In this document: positions 27,111 to 36,724 of the stretch, one piece after another
Numbering within the stretch: the stretch's first letter is position 1
How the letters are laid out: each line of letters begins with the position of its first letter
DNA from: Corynebacterium suranareeae
Lineage (GTDB): Bacteria > Actinomycetota > Actinomycetes > Mycobacteriales > Mycobacteriaceae
Direction: 5' to 3'
Length of the DNA stretch: 64,000 nucleotides
Assembly: GCF_002355155.1 (NCBI RefSeq)
Contig: NZ_AP017369.1
Location: 2,790,001-2,854,000 of the forward strand
The notes under the pieces: generated by a model
Told to the model about the DNA's origin: nothing
What the model saw: the letters and a program-made list of their open reading frames with translations, nothing else
Databases searched by the model: none
Made by a program: the position numbers and the translations under genes

Positions 27111-27731
27111 TTAGCTAGCCGCAGCTACCTGTGCGATCTTCTCAACCAATCCGCGCAGCGCTTGACCTCGATGGGACAAAGCATCCTTTTCCTCTGCGGA
27201 AAGTTCAGCGGAGCTGCGTCCTTGTCCATCGATTTCCTCTGCTGGAATGAACAGTGGATCGTATCCGAAACCGTTTTCGCCCTTAGGTCCGCGTAGGAGT
27301 TGGCCTTCCCAACGGCCTTCCTGAACAAATTCTTGGCCGTCCGGAAGTGCAAGCACGCATACGGACACGAAGGCTGCGTTGCGGCGCTCGTCGGGAACAT
27401 GTTCCATTTGGGCAAGAAGCAGCTCGTTGTTGGCGGTGTCGTTGCCGTGTGCGCCAGACCAGCGGGCGGACAAAACGCCGGGCATTCCGTTGAGTTCTTC
27501 AACAGCGATGCCGGAATCATCGGCGATCGTGGCGATGCCTGTGTGGGTTACCCCGGCGCGCGCTTTGATCTGTGCGTTGTCGGCAAAAGTGCGGCCGTCT
27601 TCGATCGGCTCGTCGTATGCCTCGACGTCACGCAGAGCCAGCAGTTCAACGGAATCTAGGCCTGCTTGATCCAAAATCCGCTGGAGTTCTTTGAGTTTCT
27701 TTGCGTTGTTGGATGCAAGAAGAAGTTTCAT
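27111..27731 (-). CDS. rdgB: XTP/dITP diphosphatase (Ham1/RdgB)
   Basis: Hydrolyses non-canonical purine triphosphates such as XTP and dITP, cleansing the nucleotide pool. The 206-residue protein begins with the family motif LLASNNAKKLKELQ. It carries the DDSGIAVEELNGMPGVLSARW segment and the GFGYDPLF motif, and ends with the SHRGQALR signature. It lies 26 bases downstream of rph and is co-transcribed with it, an arrangement conserved in actinobacteria. Confidence 0.94.
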   Translation of the reverse strand: MKLLLASNNAKKLKELQRILDQAGLDSVELLALRDVEAYDEPIEDGRTFADNAQIKARAGVTHTGIATIADDSGIAVEELNGMPGVLSARWSGAHGNDTANNELLLAQMEHVPDERRNAAFVSVCVLALPDGQEFVQEGRWEGQLLRGPKGENGFGYDPLFIPAEEIDGQGRSSAELSAEEKDALSHRGQALRGLVEKIAQVAAAS

Positions 27732-27757
27732 CCGGTGTCCTTAACTCTGTTGTGGTT

Positions 27758-28495
27758 TTAGATTCCCAGTGCAGCTTTTTGGGCAGCAACCAATTCGCGG
27801 CAGCCCTTTTCTGCGTAATCCAGCATGTCATTAAGCTGTGCGCGGGTGAAGGTGGTTTCTTCGCCGGTGCCTTGAATTTCCACGAACTCACCGTGCTCAG
27901 TCATGACAACGTTGAGGTCAACATCAGCGCGGGAATCTTCTTCATATGGCAGGTCAAGGCAGACATTGCCATCAATAAGACCAACGGAAACGGCAGCTAC
28001 GGGGGCAAGAAGTGGGCTGCCTGGAACAACGCCACGTTCCTGCAAAACCTTGATGGCATCAGCCAGCGCCACATATGCACCAGTGATAGATGCCGTACGG
28101 GTACCGCCGTCCGCCTGAAGCACATCGCAGTCAATAGCAATGGTGTTTTCACCCAGCTGGGAAAGATCCACAGCCGCGCGCAAAGAACGACCAATTAAAC
28201 GAGAAATTTCATGAGTACGGCCCTTGACTTTGCCAGCCATAGATTCACGACGGTTACGCTCCGCAGTCGCAGCCGGAAGCATTGCATACTCTGCGGTCAA
28301 CCAGCCTTCACCGGAATCACGCTTGAAACGAGGCACGCCCAATTCCACGGAAGCAGTGCACATGACGCGGGTGTTACCGAATTCAACAAGCACGCTGCCT
28401 GCAGGGTTTGAAGTAAATCCACGGGTGATTTTAACGGCGCGCATCTGATCCTGGGCGCGGCCATCAAAACGAGAAAAGCTGGAAGAAGAAGTCAT
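27758..28495 (-). CDS. rph: Ribonuclease PH
   Basis: A phosphorolytic 3'-5' exoribonuclease that trims tRNA 3' ends. It has 245 residues from the ATG at 28495, which starts [19 protein letters not shown]. The frame is open to 28573 but the family begins near here. Family motifs are [46 protein letters not shown] and [19 protein letters not shown]. It is the first gene of the rph-rdgB unit. Confidence 0.94.
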   Translation of the reverse strand: MTSSSSFSRFDGRAQDQMRAVKITRGFTSNPAGSVLVEFGNTRVMCTASVELGVPRFKRDSGEGWLTAEYAMLPAATAERNRRESMAGKVKGRTHEISRLIGRSLRAAVDLSQLGENTIAIDCDVLQADGGTRTASITGAYVALADAIKVLQERGVVPGSPLLAPVAAVSVGLIDGNVCLDLPYEEDSRADVDLNVVMTEHGEFVEIQGTGEETTFTRAQLNDMLDYAEKGCRELVAAQKAALGI

Positions 28496-28574
28496 GGAAT
28501 ACAGGTTACCTTCCAGGCTAAGGCGCTCGCGCACCAAGATGCTTTTCGACGCCCCACCCCACCCACACAGCAAA

Positions 28575-28623
28575 GCGCGCTAGGAATTTAAGGACATCTC
28601 ATCCCTAAAAAACCCTAGCGCGC
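28575..28623 (-). terminator. Hairpin after the HtaA-like gene
   Basis: GCGCGCTAGG pairs exactly with CCTAGCGCGC across a 29-base loop. A T-run in the minus-strand loop (CCTAGCGCGC partner then GGGTTTTTTAGG) gives an alternative shorter terminator. It lies between the end of the HtaA-like gene and rph. Confidence 0.6.
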
Positions 28624-28662
28624 CTTACCACCCGTGGTAGCAGTGTGCCCCAAAGCTAGAAA

Positions 28663-31600
28663 CTAGCTACTAAACAACCCTCCAAACCACAAACCAAGAA
28701 GTGCTGACAACCCACCAAAGATTCGGCTCACGATCTTGATCAACGTATCAAAAGCAGAACCAACACTCGATCCAGGAACACCAGGATCCTGTAGATCTGG
28801 ATCTTGAGGATCTTGCGGATCAGGGTCCTGTGCATCCTGGCCAGCAATAGTTAAGTAAGACCATCCCAACACATGAGCAGAACCAGCCTTATCAGCCTCA
28901 TACACAGCCACCTGGTTTTCACCACCACGACCAGCAGGAACAATCACAGTTACCGTGCCATCAACACCCACAGTCATCCGATCAAAGCTAAACGTGGTTG
29001 GGAACAACACCACATCCACGTCCTCACCAGCAGGTAAACCACCAATCGTGATCTCCTGACCAGCCTCTACCTCCGCTGGAACAACAAGCTCACCCTTATT
29101 ACCAGCGTTCAGATCACTAGCCTGCGGCACACCTGGCTGCTCACCAGAATCAGATGCGTTAGTGAAATCAACATCAAAGCTCATCGGAGCCTTCTTCGAA
29201 TCACCCGCACCACCAGAGGAATACCAGTAAGAAGACAAGTTGGTATCAAAGTGGAAATCCAGGAAGCCCTGCGGCCATGCACCCCAACCAGCACCCGTAG
29301 TTACCTGTGGCGTGACATCTGCTGGAATATCAGCAAGCACACCGTCATAATCAGGGGTGATGGTCACGACACCTTCAGGATCAATGCTCACACCACTAAA
29401 CGTTGCGATCGTGACATCGTCATACAGATCAGTCAGCGGGGTCTTCTCATTCGGGTTCGACATCTCCACTTCATAACCAGTCAGATCACCAGTCAGCACA
29501 CCCATACCAGCTGCCGAGACCTCAAGATGAGGATCAGTAATGGTAAATGGAACCAGGCCATCGTAGAAGTTGATACTAAACGAGCCATCCCAATCCACTG
29601 TTGCAGACCCATCCGGGTTAATAGCAGCGTTACCGCCACCGAACTCGACAAGCTGATCAATAGTTGCATCACTAACATGTGCTGCTCGTGAGGCATAATC
29701 AGGTTCGGTGTCGGTGGTGCCATCACTGTGGATGATGCGCACATCACCATCAGTGGACTCATACGTCAAAGCGGATCCATCAGACACACCAGCAGAAAGA
29801 TAGTTGGAATCACCAAACGGTGGTCGAGATTGAACTTCCTCACTAATACCCCAACGCAGCACCACATCATCAATGCTTAAGCCATCATCTGGGATCTCAG
29901 TAGCAGGACGTACTGTCAAAACAGCTTCCCTGGACATGGTGGTACCAGCAGCATTGGTAGCAACAGCACGCAACCTCGTTCCAGACTGGTCAACTGCTGT
30001 ATCAGTCACCGTTAAGGAGGTCAGTCCTTCTGCTGTGGTGACGTGGAAGTTGTTGTCAGTGTTAATGCGGGTCCAGAAACCGTTGCTGCGGTATTCCCAG
30101 TACACGTCTTCTACTTCTGGGTGAGCAGTAAACGCTGCCTGGAAGACACCAGGTGTTCCCGCAACAACATCCTTAGATGCTGGCTGGGTAGCTACCTTAG
30201 GTGCATAGTTGACAGTCAGCGTTGCTTCATCAGAAGCAACAGTACCGATATCACCGGTGAACGTAGCGCGGTAAACACTTCCGTTATCAGCACCGGAGGC
30301 TGTAATTGTTAAGCTCTCGCCGGTTGCACCGTCAATATCAGAGAATGCTGATTCACCTGGTTTCTTTACCTGCCATTGCTGCGCCCACTGACCTGTGCCG
30401 CCTTCAGCACGCGCGGTGAACGTGACCTCCTGGGAAGATCCTGCTCCTAGTTCAATAACATGAGATTCAGGCTGCTCAGCAATCGACGGTGTTACGCCAT
30501 CAAGCGACCACTTTTGGATTGCCATATTCGATGTTCCAGGACCTTTAACCTGCGTATACACGTTACCGTTACGATCTACACCAGCTGCGTCTCCGGAAAA
30601 GTCAAGCGACTTAATATCAGCAAAATACTTACCATTAGAAAATACGCGTACCGCAAGGGCAGACGGTTCGAAAACGTAATCCAGACTATTTACGGTATCG
30701 CTAAAACTAGGTCCGGTTGAGGTACTAACTCCTTCAATAGAAAAAGGCTCAGTATGGACAATCTGTCCGTCTTCGATATCAATGTAGGAATAAACGTTTG
30801 CCCAACCCGAAGCAGATAGAAACAGGCTTCCATCTGCAGCTTTTCCAACTGAACTATATTCATATTCTATTCCTGGCCAAGGAGAAATTGGGTTCACTCC
30901 CTCAATAGGTTCAACCCTCAACTCATTGCTCTCAAAAAGCAGACGTAAATACGGCATTCTTTGTGACTGCCCGTTACTGTCGATATAGCTACCACTTGTC
31001 AACAGCAGCATAGAACCATCCCGGAAAAATCCAAATTTATTGAAGTTAAGTACGGATCCAGGCCGTGGAGTTAACCAGTTCTCACTCTTGTCAAGATCAG
31101 TCGATCCCACAGGCATTGCTTCCATTAGTGCCGCAAAAAGGTCATACTGCACGGCTGTACTGGTCTCAATATCAATGAACTCGAGCTTCGAGCTATACGA
31201 TGCTCGCCCTTCTTTGGGGACTCTATAGTTTTCTAACAAAACTAAGTTTTGTCGCCCCTCGTCCCAATTCAGATAAACACCCTCTTGTCCTTCAGCTTCG
31301 TATTCATAAACTTTCGAATACGAATACTTGGAATCAGAGGAATCAAAAGAAATCTTGATAATTTCGAATGTCGTAGATTCTCCTGCTTTGACAGATTGGT
31401 AGTAAAGCTCGCCAGTTGTTGGATCAAAGGCTACTTCGGATGTAATTCCAAAAGAACCACCCCGAATGGGCGCCTCTATGGTTCCTAACACGCTTAAGTC
31501 ATCAGCATCCAGTGCTGTTACTTTGTAAGTCGTTTCACTGGCACCAGGATTAATTCGCTCTAAGACGTGAACAATATCTCTGCCGCGTTCTGGAAAGACC

Positions 31601-32349
31601 TGAGCCCGATTATTCGCACCATTATCCCAGACTTTTGAGGGCGAAAAAAGAGGAGTTCCAGATTCAATAAATTCTGATGAAACGTCCGGGAGCCCTCCAG
31701 GACCCATGTAACTAAAACTCAGATCGTCAAATCTCACGCCTTCTCCATAAAGCGGGAAGTTTGAGGTATTAAAAGTCGTAATACCCGACCATGTTGTCGT
31801 AGTGCCATCAGTCTCTATTTCAGCGTTTGAAATATCTAAGGCAGCAATTGGTTCTTCAACTAGAATGACATCTTCAAAAGTGTCGCGATCTTTTCCTATA
31901 TATGTACCGTAGATATACTGCTCATCTGGGGAGATCCGGATGATCAAATCTTGAAACTTGGAATCCAAAAGAAACGAATTGTCTTCTTCAATGAACCAGG
32001 ATTGAAAATGGGCAACACCACCTAATCTGAGCTCTAAGCTGTTATCCTCAGGATCAAAGTAACCACCATTTGCAGGCCAAACGATTTCTGAAAGTGGTTC
32101 ATCCAGCCATTCCGCGCCTGCCGAAAGTTGCGAGCCACCTCGACCGTGAAGACCAACACCAATATAATTTCGCCAAGACTGCTTAATGCCCCATGTTGCT
32201 GAGCCTTCACTCAGCTCTACTCGTTGATCGTCGACATCGAAGTAATCGGCTTCTTGAGCCAAAGAGGTTGGATTAAAGCTGAAAAGCAAAATGCTTACCA
32301 TTACCAGAAGTGCAACAGTTTTCTTAACTAGGCTTTTAAAACTATTCAT
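28663..32349 (-). CDS. Large secreted HtaA-domain protein with propeller and Ig-like domains
   Basis: A 1228-residue exported protein. The signal peptide ends near SLAQEA (about residue 31). An HtaA-type domain follows (WGIKQSWRNYIGVG at about 50, ending FSYMGPGGLPD), then a beta-propeller-like region (about 240-630). Two Ig-like repeats (about 635-830) each start with a QP segment. A second HtaA domain follows (about 840-1080, VLRWGISEEVQ ... FYDGLVPFTITDPHLEV), then another beta domain, an acidic QDPQDPD repeat and a hydrophobic C-terminus that could anchor it. HtaA domains of corynebacteria bind haem. I start at the ATG at 32349, preceded by AAGGGA; the frame is open to 32406. A DtxR-like box precedes the upstream small gene, so the pair may be iron-regulated. 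Haem uptake is inference. Confidence 0.85.
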   Translation of the reverse strand: MNSFKSLVKKTVALLVMVSILLFSFNPTSLAQEADYFDVDDQRVELSEGSATWGIKQSWRNYIGVGLHGRGGSQLSAGAEWLDEPLSEIVWPANGGYFDPEDNSLELRLGGVAHFQSWFIEEDNSFLLDSKFQDLIIRISPDEQYIYGTYIGKDRDTFEDVILVEEPIAALDISNAEIETDGTTTTWSGITTFNTSNFPLYGEGVRFDDLSFSYMGPGGLPDVSSEFIESGTPLFSPSKVWDNGANNRAQVFPERGRDIVHVLERINPGASETTYKVTALDADDLSVLGTIEAPIRGGSFGITSEVAFDPTTGELYYQSVKAGESTTFEIIKISFDSSDSKYSYSKVYEYEAEGQEGVYLNWDEGRQNLVLLENYRVPKEGRASYSSKLEFIDIETSTAVQYDLFAALMEAMPVGSTDLDKSENWLTPRPGSVLNFNKFGFFRDGSMLLLTSGSYIDSNGQSQRMPYLRLLFESNELRVEPIEGVNPISPWPGIEYEYSSVGKAADGSLFLSASGWANVYSYIDIEDGQIVHTEPFSIEGVSTSTGPSFSDTVNSLDYVFEPSALAVRVFSNGKYFADIKSLDFSGDAAGVDRNGNVYTQVKGPGTSNMAIQKWSLDGVTPSIAEQPESHVIELGAGSSQEVTFTARAEGGTGQWAQQWQVKKPGESAFSDIDGATGESLTITASGADNGSVYRATFTGDIGTVASDEATLTVNYAPKVATQPASKDVVAGTPGVFQAAFTAHPEVEDVYWEYRSNGFWTRINTDNNFHVTTAEGLTSLTVTDTAVDQSGTRLRAVATNAAGTTMSREAVLTVRPATEIPDDGLSIDDVVLRWGISEEVQSRPPFGDSNYLSAGVSDGSALTYESTDGDVRIIHSDGTTDTEPDYASRAAHVSDATIDQLVEFGGGNAAINPDGSATVDWDGSFSINFYDGLVPFTITDPHLEVSAAGMGVLTGDLTGYEVEMSNPNEKTPLTDLYDDVTIATFSGVSIDPEGVVTITPDYDGVLADIPADVTPQVTTGAGWGAWPQGFLDFHFDTNLSSYWYSSGGAGDSKKAPMSFDVDFTNASDSGEQPGVPQASDLNAGNKGELVVPAEVEAGQEITIGGLPAGEDVDVVLFPTTFSFDRMTVGVDGTVTVIVPAGRGGENQVAVYEADKAGSAHVLGWSYLTIAGQDAQDPDPQDPQDPDLQDPGVPGSSVGSAFDTLIKIVSRIFGGLSALLGLWFGGLFSS

Positions 32350-32431
32350 TTTTCCCTTTTGACATGTAAAAGTTGGCTTCTCAAGGTCTAATTCTCGAAA
32401 AGCCAACTCTTTGCTAGCAAACTATATTTGG

Positions 32432-32932
32432 CTAGTTCAAATTGAATGGAGCGCTGTAAGCAACTGGGATTCCACCGCCGCTTACCAAGTGCTCTGCCAC
32501 CGTAATATTTGCAGATTCAGGTGCACTTAGATTGACATAGTCAGGCTGCCCAGGAAGACCTGGGAAACCAATCAGTTTTCCTAGTTTTCCATGCGCATTA
32601 ATATCGTTGTTAACGAGAGTGACGGAGGCGTTGATCTCGCCACTAGAATCAGCCTGTGCATCTACTTGTACAGTTTCAGCACACGCAGGTGCTCCAGTAG
32701 GAGCAATTCCCTCTACCGTGCAGAGTCCCAGCCTGTAGTCGGTATCCTGCTCCAACCCAGTTACCTTTACCTGGACAGTTTGACCGCTAGAATAAGTGGT
32801 CTGATTTGGAGTGACCGAAACCACTGGAGCCGTTTGTGCAAATGCCGGTGCTGCGGTAAGAAGCGCGGATCCGAAAAATGCCGCACCGAGTAGAGCAGAG
32901 ATTGCCCGCTTTGGAGCAATTGAAACAGTCAT
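32432..32932 (-). CDS. Small secreted protein, neocarzinostatin-like beta fold
   Basis: A 166-residue exported protein. The signal peptide ends at PAFA-QT (about residue 32). The mature part reads VVSVTPNQTTYSSGQTVQVK, then a pair of cysteines (LGLCTVEG ... PACAETVQVD), a pattern like the neocarzinostatin-type immunoglobulin fold found in actinobacterial surface proteins. AAGGAGA precedes the ATG. It lies 82 bases upstream of the large HtaA-type gene on the same strand, so they probably form one operon. Function is unknown; a binding or stabilising partner at the surface is plausible. Confidence 0.8.
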   Translation of the reverse strand: MTVSIAPKRAISALLGAAFFGSALLTAAPAFAQTAPVVSVTPNQTTYSSGQTVQVKVTGLEQDTDYRLGLCTVEGIAPTGAPACAETVQVDAQADSSGEINASVTLVNNDINAHGKLGKLIGFPGLPGQPDYVNLSAPESANITVAEHLVSGGGIPVAYSAPFNLN

Positions 32933-33052
32933 GCTTTATCTCCTTAAAGAGAAATTGGTGGCCGAAATGGCCCAGACTTTACGTATTTCTACGTACTGAG
33001 TTCCGCAATTCTGGAGGTCTCTTCGTTGGATTCCAGTAACTGAGAACATTAT

Positions 33053-33071
33053 TGAGGTTAGCTTTACCTTT
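33053..33071. promoter_or_regulatory. DtxR-like iron box upstream of the HtaA-type operon
   Basis: TGAGGTTAGCTTTACCTTT matches the corynebacterial DtxR consensus TTAGGTTAGCCTAACCTAA at 14 of 19 positions, including the AGGTTAGC core. It lies about 120 bases upstream of the small secreted gene. Confidence 0.6.
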
Positions 33072-33210
33072 GTAGGAAAGCTAGTAACTGTAAAGATTTC
33101 ATCACTTTTGCATATATTTAAGTGTTCAAACTTGCAAAAAATCCTATATTTAACCTGGCAGTTTCACTTGACGCTTCTTATAAAATACCCCCGGGGTCTA
33201 AACATAAGAA

Positions 33211-33228
33211 TAGCCCCTTTCGGGGCTA
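33211..33228 (-). terminator. Probable terminator of the metallo-hydrolase gene
   Basis: TAGCCCC and GGGGCTA pair around TTTC. On the minus strand a T-rich stretch follows. It lies about 160 bases beyond the stop codon, so it may serve another transcript. Confidence 0.5.
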
Positions 33229-33388
33229 AATAATCCATCTACCAGGTATTTAAATCAGCTCAACGCAGTGAACTTAATGCAATTTGAAGGCGCAACAATT
33301 AACAGAACCTTAAAGCAAGTTGAATAATCGGCAAGAAGCCACCACCCAGACTTACTCCAGTAGAGTCCTTAAATTTAGAACATTTGTA

Positions 33389-34156
33389 TTAAAAATCTAC
33401 AACCATCCCCGGGCGAGCAAGTTCAATTGGACCATCAAAGTGTTCCCCAGCTGCTGCCACTGTTGCATCCGCATCAATCCATGGTGGAACATGAGTGATA
33501 ATCAGTTTCTTTACGCCAGCTGCTGCCGCAATTCTTCCGGCGTCTTGGCCACACATATGCATTCCTGGTGCTTTGTCATCGCAAGAGGTGCCCCAAGTTG
33601 CCTCGCACAAGAAAATGTCAACGTTGCGGGCGGCGTCGATAAGCGCTTCGGTGTACGCGCTGTCACCGGAATACGTAATTGAGGCGCCGGTGCGGTGCTC
33701 TTCTACGCGAAGCGCGTAGGTCTCAATGGGATGCACAACGCGGAACGGCGTGACCGTGAAATTATCAATGAGCTCTGGCTTGCGCTCTTCCCAGGCGTCG
33801 AAAGCAAAAGTATCTGACATATCATCAATGCCATCAGGCTCATCGGAGCTCAAACGACCAAGCCTGTTGGGGGTATCTTCAGGTCCAAACAAAAGATTGC
33901 GGCTCTTGGCGGCCAGCGTTGGGTGGAACCTGCGCCACACCATCAAGGACGCAAAATCAGCGCAGTGATCGGTGTGCAAATGGGAGAAAATAACATGCGC
34001 ATCAGCAGGATCTTGAATTTCTTGAACTGCTGCAAGGACACCTGGGCCCATGTCCATAATCACGGCAGGGGCGTCCGGAGAAGTTAACAGATATCCGGAT
34101 GCGGGGTTACCTGGAGCGGGCACGCTACCAGAGCTTCCTAGGATGGTCAGTCTCAT
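33389..34156 (-). CDS. Metallo-beta-lactamase-fold hydrolase, Rv1339-like
   Basis: A 255-residue RNase-Z-like metallo-hydrolase. The metal-binding motif SHLHTDHCADF is followed by later ligands in ITYSGDSAYTEAL and IITHVPPW. The start reads MRLTILGSSGSVPAPGNPASGYLL. It lies between murI and the rph side, as Rv1339 does in M. tuberculosis; that homologue has been reported as an atypical cAMP phosphodiesterase. A cyclic-nucleotide phosphodiesterase role is therefore likely but unproven here. It lies 102 bases after murI and may be co-transcribed. Confidence 0.87.
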   Translation of the reverse strand: MRLTILGSSGSVPAPGNPASGYLLTSPDAPAVIMDMGPGVLAAVQEIQDPADAHVIFSHLHTDHCADFASLMVWRRFHPTLAAKSRNLLFGPEDTPNRLGRLSSDEPDGIDDMSDTFAFDAWEERKPELIDNFTVTPFRVVHPIETYALRVEEHRTGASITYSGDSAYTEALIDAARNVDIFLCEATWGTSCDDKAPGMHMCGQDAGRIAAAAGVKKLIITHVPPWIDADATVAAAGEHFDGPIELARPGMVVDF

Positions 34157-34258
34157 AAGGATACTGTGCCATGCAATTGAAGATCTCGTGAACTTTTAGG
34201 CCAAAATGTGAATATCTAACTACCCCTCCCCATTTCGAGGTAGATCACACACCTGGGA

Positions 34259-35113
34259 TTATCCTTCGTTTTGCCTCACTTGGGACACAATTGGCCCTAA
34301 GAATCGGCGGCTTAATTGCGCAAAGATGTCTGGATCGCCTGTCGATTCAAAGCTGTAGGTGGGTTCTGGATGCATTTCAGGATCAGCCAAAAGATCCTGC
34401 TGGCTCAAGATACGCAAAACATCTTTGGCTGTTTCTTCGGCACTAGACACGAGGCTGACGTGATCCCCCATTGCTAACTGGATAACACCAGAAAGAAGTG
34501 GATAGTGAGTACATCCAAGCACCAAAGTATCCACGCCTTCTGCCTGCAAAGGTTCCAAATAATCCTCCGCAATATTAAGGATCTGCCTACCACTAGTGAT
34601 TCCGCGTTCCACAAAATCCACAAACCGCGGGCATGCCACCGCACTGACCTCAATAGAAGGACTAGCCGAAAAAAGATCCTGATAAGCACCGGAGTTAATT
34701 GTTCCAACCGTGCCAATCACCCCCACTTTGCCATTGCGGGTAGACGCCACGGCACGCCTTACTGCAGGAAGAATGACCTCCACTACCGGCACACTGTATC
34801 GTTCACGAGCATCACGAAGAAACGCCGCAGATGCCGTGTTGCACGCAATGACGATCATTTTGCATCCACGCTCTACCAACTCATCAGCAATCCGAATCGC
34901 ATGCTCCCGGACCTTAGCAATCGGCAACGGACCATACGGACCATTAGCAGTATCACCGATATAAATAATGGATTCATGTGGCAATTGATCAATGATCGTG
35001 CGCGCCACGGTAAGCCCGCCAACTCCAGAATCAAAAATTCCAATCGGTGCATCAGCACCTGGGATGGGGCGTTCAATCATAGATCCACTGAAATCAGTCA
35101 CGGTTGCCATCAT
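34259..35113 (-). CDS. murI: Glutamate racemase
   Basis: Makes D-glutamate for peptidoglycan. The 284-residue protein has the start motif [16 protein letters not shown] and [12 protein letters not shown]. The two catalytic cysteines sit in [11 protein letters not shown] and LGCTHYPLL. The order murI, metallo-hydrolase, rph, rdgB is conserved with mycobacteria. Two adjacent ATGs open the frame; either may be used. It is divergent from the small membrane protein at 35180 with only about 66 bases between starts, so promoters overlap. Confidence 0.95.
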   Translation of the reverse strand: MMATVTDFSGSMIERPIPGADAPIGIFDSGVGGLTVARTIIDQLPHESIIYIGDTANGPYGPLPIAKVREHAIRIADELVERGCKMIVIACNTASAAFLRDARERYSVPVVEVILPAVRRAVASTRNGKVGVIGTVGTINSGAYQDLFSASPSIEVSAVACPRFVDFVERGITSGRQILNIAEDYLEPLQAEGVDTLVLGCTHYPLLSGVIQLAMGDHVSLVSSAEETAKDVLRILSQQDLLADPEMHPEPTYSFESTGDPDIFAQLSRRFLGPIVSQVRQNEG

Positions 35114-35179
35114 AAGCCACGTCGCGTGGCTTCCCTTTTTATCTACTGTTATCTACGGAAAATATGCCACAATGTGGCA

Positions 35180-35827
35180 ATGGCTGATTCTCCTGATCAA
35201 GAAACCAGACGATTTGCTGCAGTGCGTGCCTCCTCCGAAACCGTTGGGTCCCCCACACAGGTTCCCGCTAAACACCCCCGCAACAGCAGCATCATTGGTC
35301 TGATTTTGATCCTCATCGCCATCATTGTTCTTGCTGGGATTTTGCTAATTAACAGTCTAAGTAGTTCTTCTGATGATTCCTCGGATGCTGCGGAGAGCTC
35401 TGTTGCAAGCGATACTCCCAGTGTTACCCCTAGTGATACCTCAGAGGCCGAAGATTCTGCAGGTTCTGCGGAGTCAGCGGAACAGCCCACTGAAACAACA
35501 GCCCCCAGCGCTACACAAGCTGCAGGTAATCGTCCTGCTCAACCGTCTCTACCCGCCGATGCCTCGCCTGCAAATGCAGCTGCTCAAGCAAACACAGATG
35601 CAGGTGATCTCAATAACGTCTACACAGGTTCAGCGTCTACCTCAACAGAGTTCGCTCAAGCAGTCCGAGATGCTTTTGTAAACCACTATCTAGAAACCGA
35701 TGAACTTTCCGGCCAGGTAACAGCTACAAGCCCAGTTACCGGTGGTAACTACACCATGAACTGCACGGACAACGGAGAATACGTCACATGTACCGGTGGA
35801 AACAATGCGGTTGTGTATATTTCTTAA
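35180..35827 (+). CDS. Membrane-anchored protein with acidic Ser/Thr/Ala-rich stalk
   Basis: A 215-residue protein: about 38 cytoplasmic residues, one transmembrane helix (about 39-58, IIGLILILIAIIVLAGILLI), then a low-complexity stalk of Ser, Asp, Glu, Ala and Pro (about 60-140). A small folded C-terminal domain (about 145-215) holds two cysteines that could form a disulfide (MNCTDNGEYVTCTGGNN). It has type II topology with the C-terminal domain outside. The open frame extends far upstream inside murI's antisense strand; the ATG at 35180 is the sensible start. No family is recognised. Confidence 0.75.
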   Translation: MADSPDQETRRFAAVRASSETVGSPTQVPAKHPRNSSIIGLILILIAIIVLAGILLINSLSSSSDDSSDAAESSVASDTPSVTPSDTSEAEDSAGSAESAEQPTETTAPSATQAAGNRPAQPSLPADASPANAAAQANTDAGDLNNVYTGSASTSTEFAQAVRDAFVNHYLETDELSGQVTATSPVTGGNYTMNCTDNGEYVTCTGGNNAVVYIS

Positions 35828-35872
35828 GATTTCTCTACATCGCGACGTTCAGTTTTAGGGTGCCTTAAAACA

Positions 35873-35977
35873 AGCCATTTAAGCGCCCCAATTTCTGGAA
35901 TGAGTATTTGTATTACCCGGTGCTCAAAAGGCGCTTAAAAACGATTCTGTGAGGGCACTTTTTCAAGGCACCGCAGC
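35873..35977 (+). repeat. Dispersed intergenic repeat, copy 2
   Basis: Aligns in the same orientation with 22871-22976: TTTAAGCG, ATGAGTATTTGTAT and TTCTGTGAGG followed by CTTTTT. Within it, AAGCGCC (35881-35887) and GGCGCTT (35930-35936) form a stem. Confidence 0.6.
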
Positions 35978-36002
35978 CAGATTCTAGATCACACCAACAG
36001 AA

Positions 36003-36060
36003 ACCAAACTGGCGTGCCAAGGATTCCCGAAAACCCGAAATCTTGTCACCATAGTTTGGT
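36003..36060. repeat. Dispersed palindrome, unit 1
   Basis: A long imperfect hairpin with outer arms ACCAAACT and AGTTTGGT. The inner part carries CGTGCCAAG opposite CTTGTCACC. It belongs to a family of four in this window (also 36074-36135, 43814-43876, 43888-43946). Confidence 0.75.
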
Positions 36061-36073
36061 GAGCAGCTCCGCA

Positions 36074-36135
36074 AACCGAACTGGTGTGCCAAAGAATTTG
36101 AAAAATCGAAAATCTTGGCACACCAGTCTGGTTTT
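36074..36135. repeat. Dispersed palindrome, unit 2
   Basis: AACCGAACTGGTGTGCCAA pairs with TTGGCACACCAGTCTGGTT. The variable inner bases GGT/ACC differ from the other units but remain paired, so the stem is conserved while its sequence changes. Confidence 0.8.
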
Positions 36136-36200
36136 GAAAAAGGCCACCGCGCGATCACAGCTGGACTAGCTATCAAGCTGGCCACACACCGATCTAGCCT

Positions 36201-36695
36201 TTAAACCCTCGGCAACTTGTTGGACATATCTAAGCGATGCACGATCTTCTTCATCGCTGAGCCCAAGTATTTAAGTTCTTCTGCGGTGAGATCATCAAAC
36301 ACTAATCGGCGAACTTCTTTGACGTGTCCTGGGGCTGTTTCTTGAACTTTCTCCCAGCCTGTGTCTGTGAGGACTGCAACGGTGGCGCGGCCATCATCGG
36401 GATCAGGAACGCGTTTTACCCACCCGGCTTTTTCTAGGCGAGTAACCACGCGGGAAAGGTGCGAGAGAGTCATATCGGAAAGTTCAGCAAGTTCACTCAT
36501 GCGAACGCGCCTGTCTGGTGCCATGGAAATCTGCGCCATGGTGAAGTACTCAAAGTGGCTTAAACCTGCTGCGTCTTTGAGTTGAGCATCCAAGCGAGCA
36601 GGTAGACCGATTCGCATTGTCCACACATCGAGCCATACATCTTGCTGCTCGTCGGTTAGCCAAATGTCCTGGGATTCGGGTTTGTCACTTGTCAT
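36201..36695 (-). CDS. MarR-family transcriptional regulator
   Basis: A 164-residue winged-helix regulator. The DNA-binding part (about 55-105) reads RRVRMSELAELSDMTLSHLS, RVVTRLEKAGWVKR and DDGRATVAVLTDTGW, the classic MarR wing. Members act as dimers released by small phenolic or oxidant ligands. Its targets are not evident: the upstream neighbour, the rhomboid protease, is on the same strand 29 bases before it, so it could sit at the end of that operon. No clear ribosome binding site precedes the ATG. Confidence 0.88.
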   Translation of the reverse strand: MTSDKPESQDIWLTDEQQDVWLDVWTMRIGLPARLDAQLKDAAGLSHFEYFTMAQISMAPDRRVRMSELAELSDMTLSHLSRVVTRLEKAGWVKRVPDPDDGRATVAVLTDTGWEKVQETAPGHVKEVRRLVFDDLTAEELKYLGSAMKKIVHRLDMSNKLPRV

Positions 36696-36724
36696 GTCAA
36701 TTAATTGTAGTCGCTGGGCGGGAT

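Noticed and set aside
34505..35179. Upstream extension of the small anchored protein into murI antisense
   Set aside because: The first 225 codons are antisense to murI and have no membrane or domain logic; the ATG at 35180 starts a normal protein.
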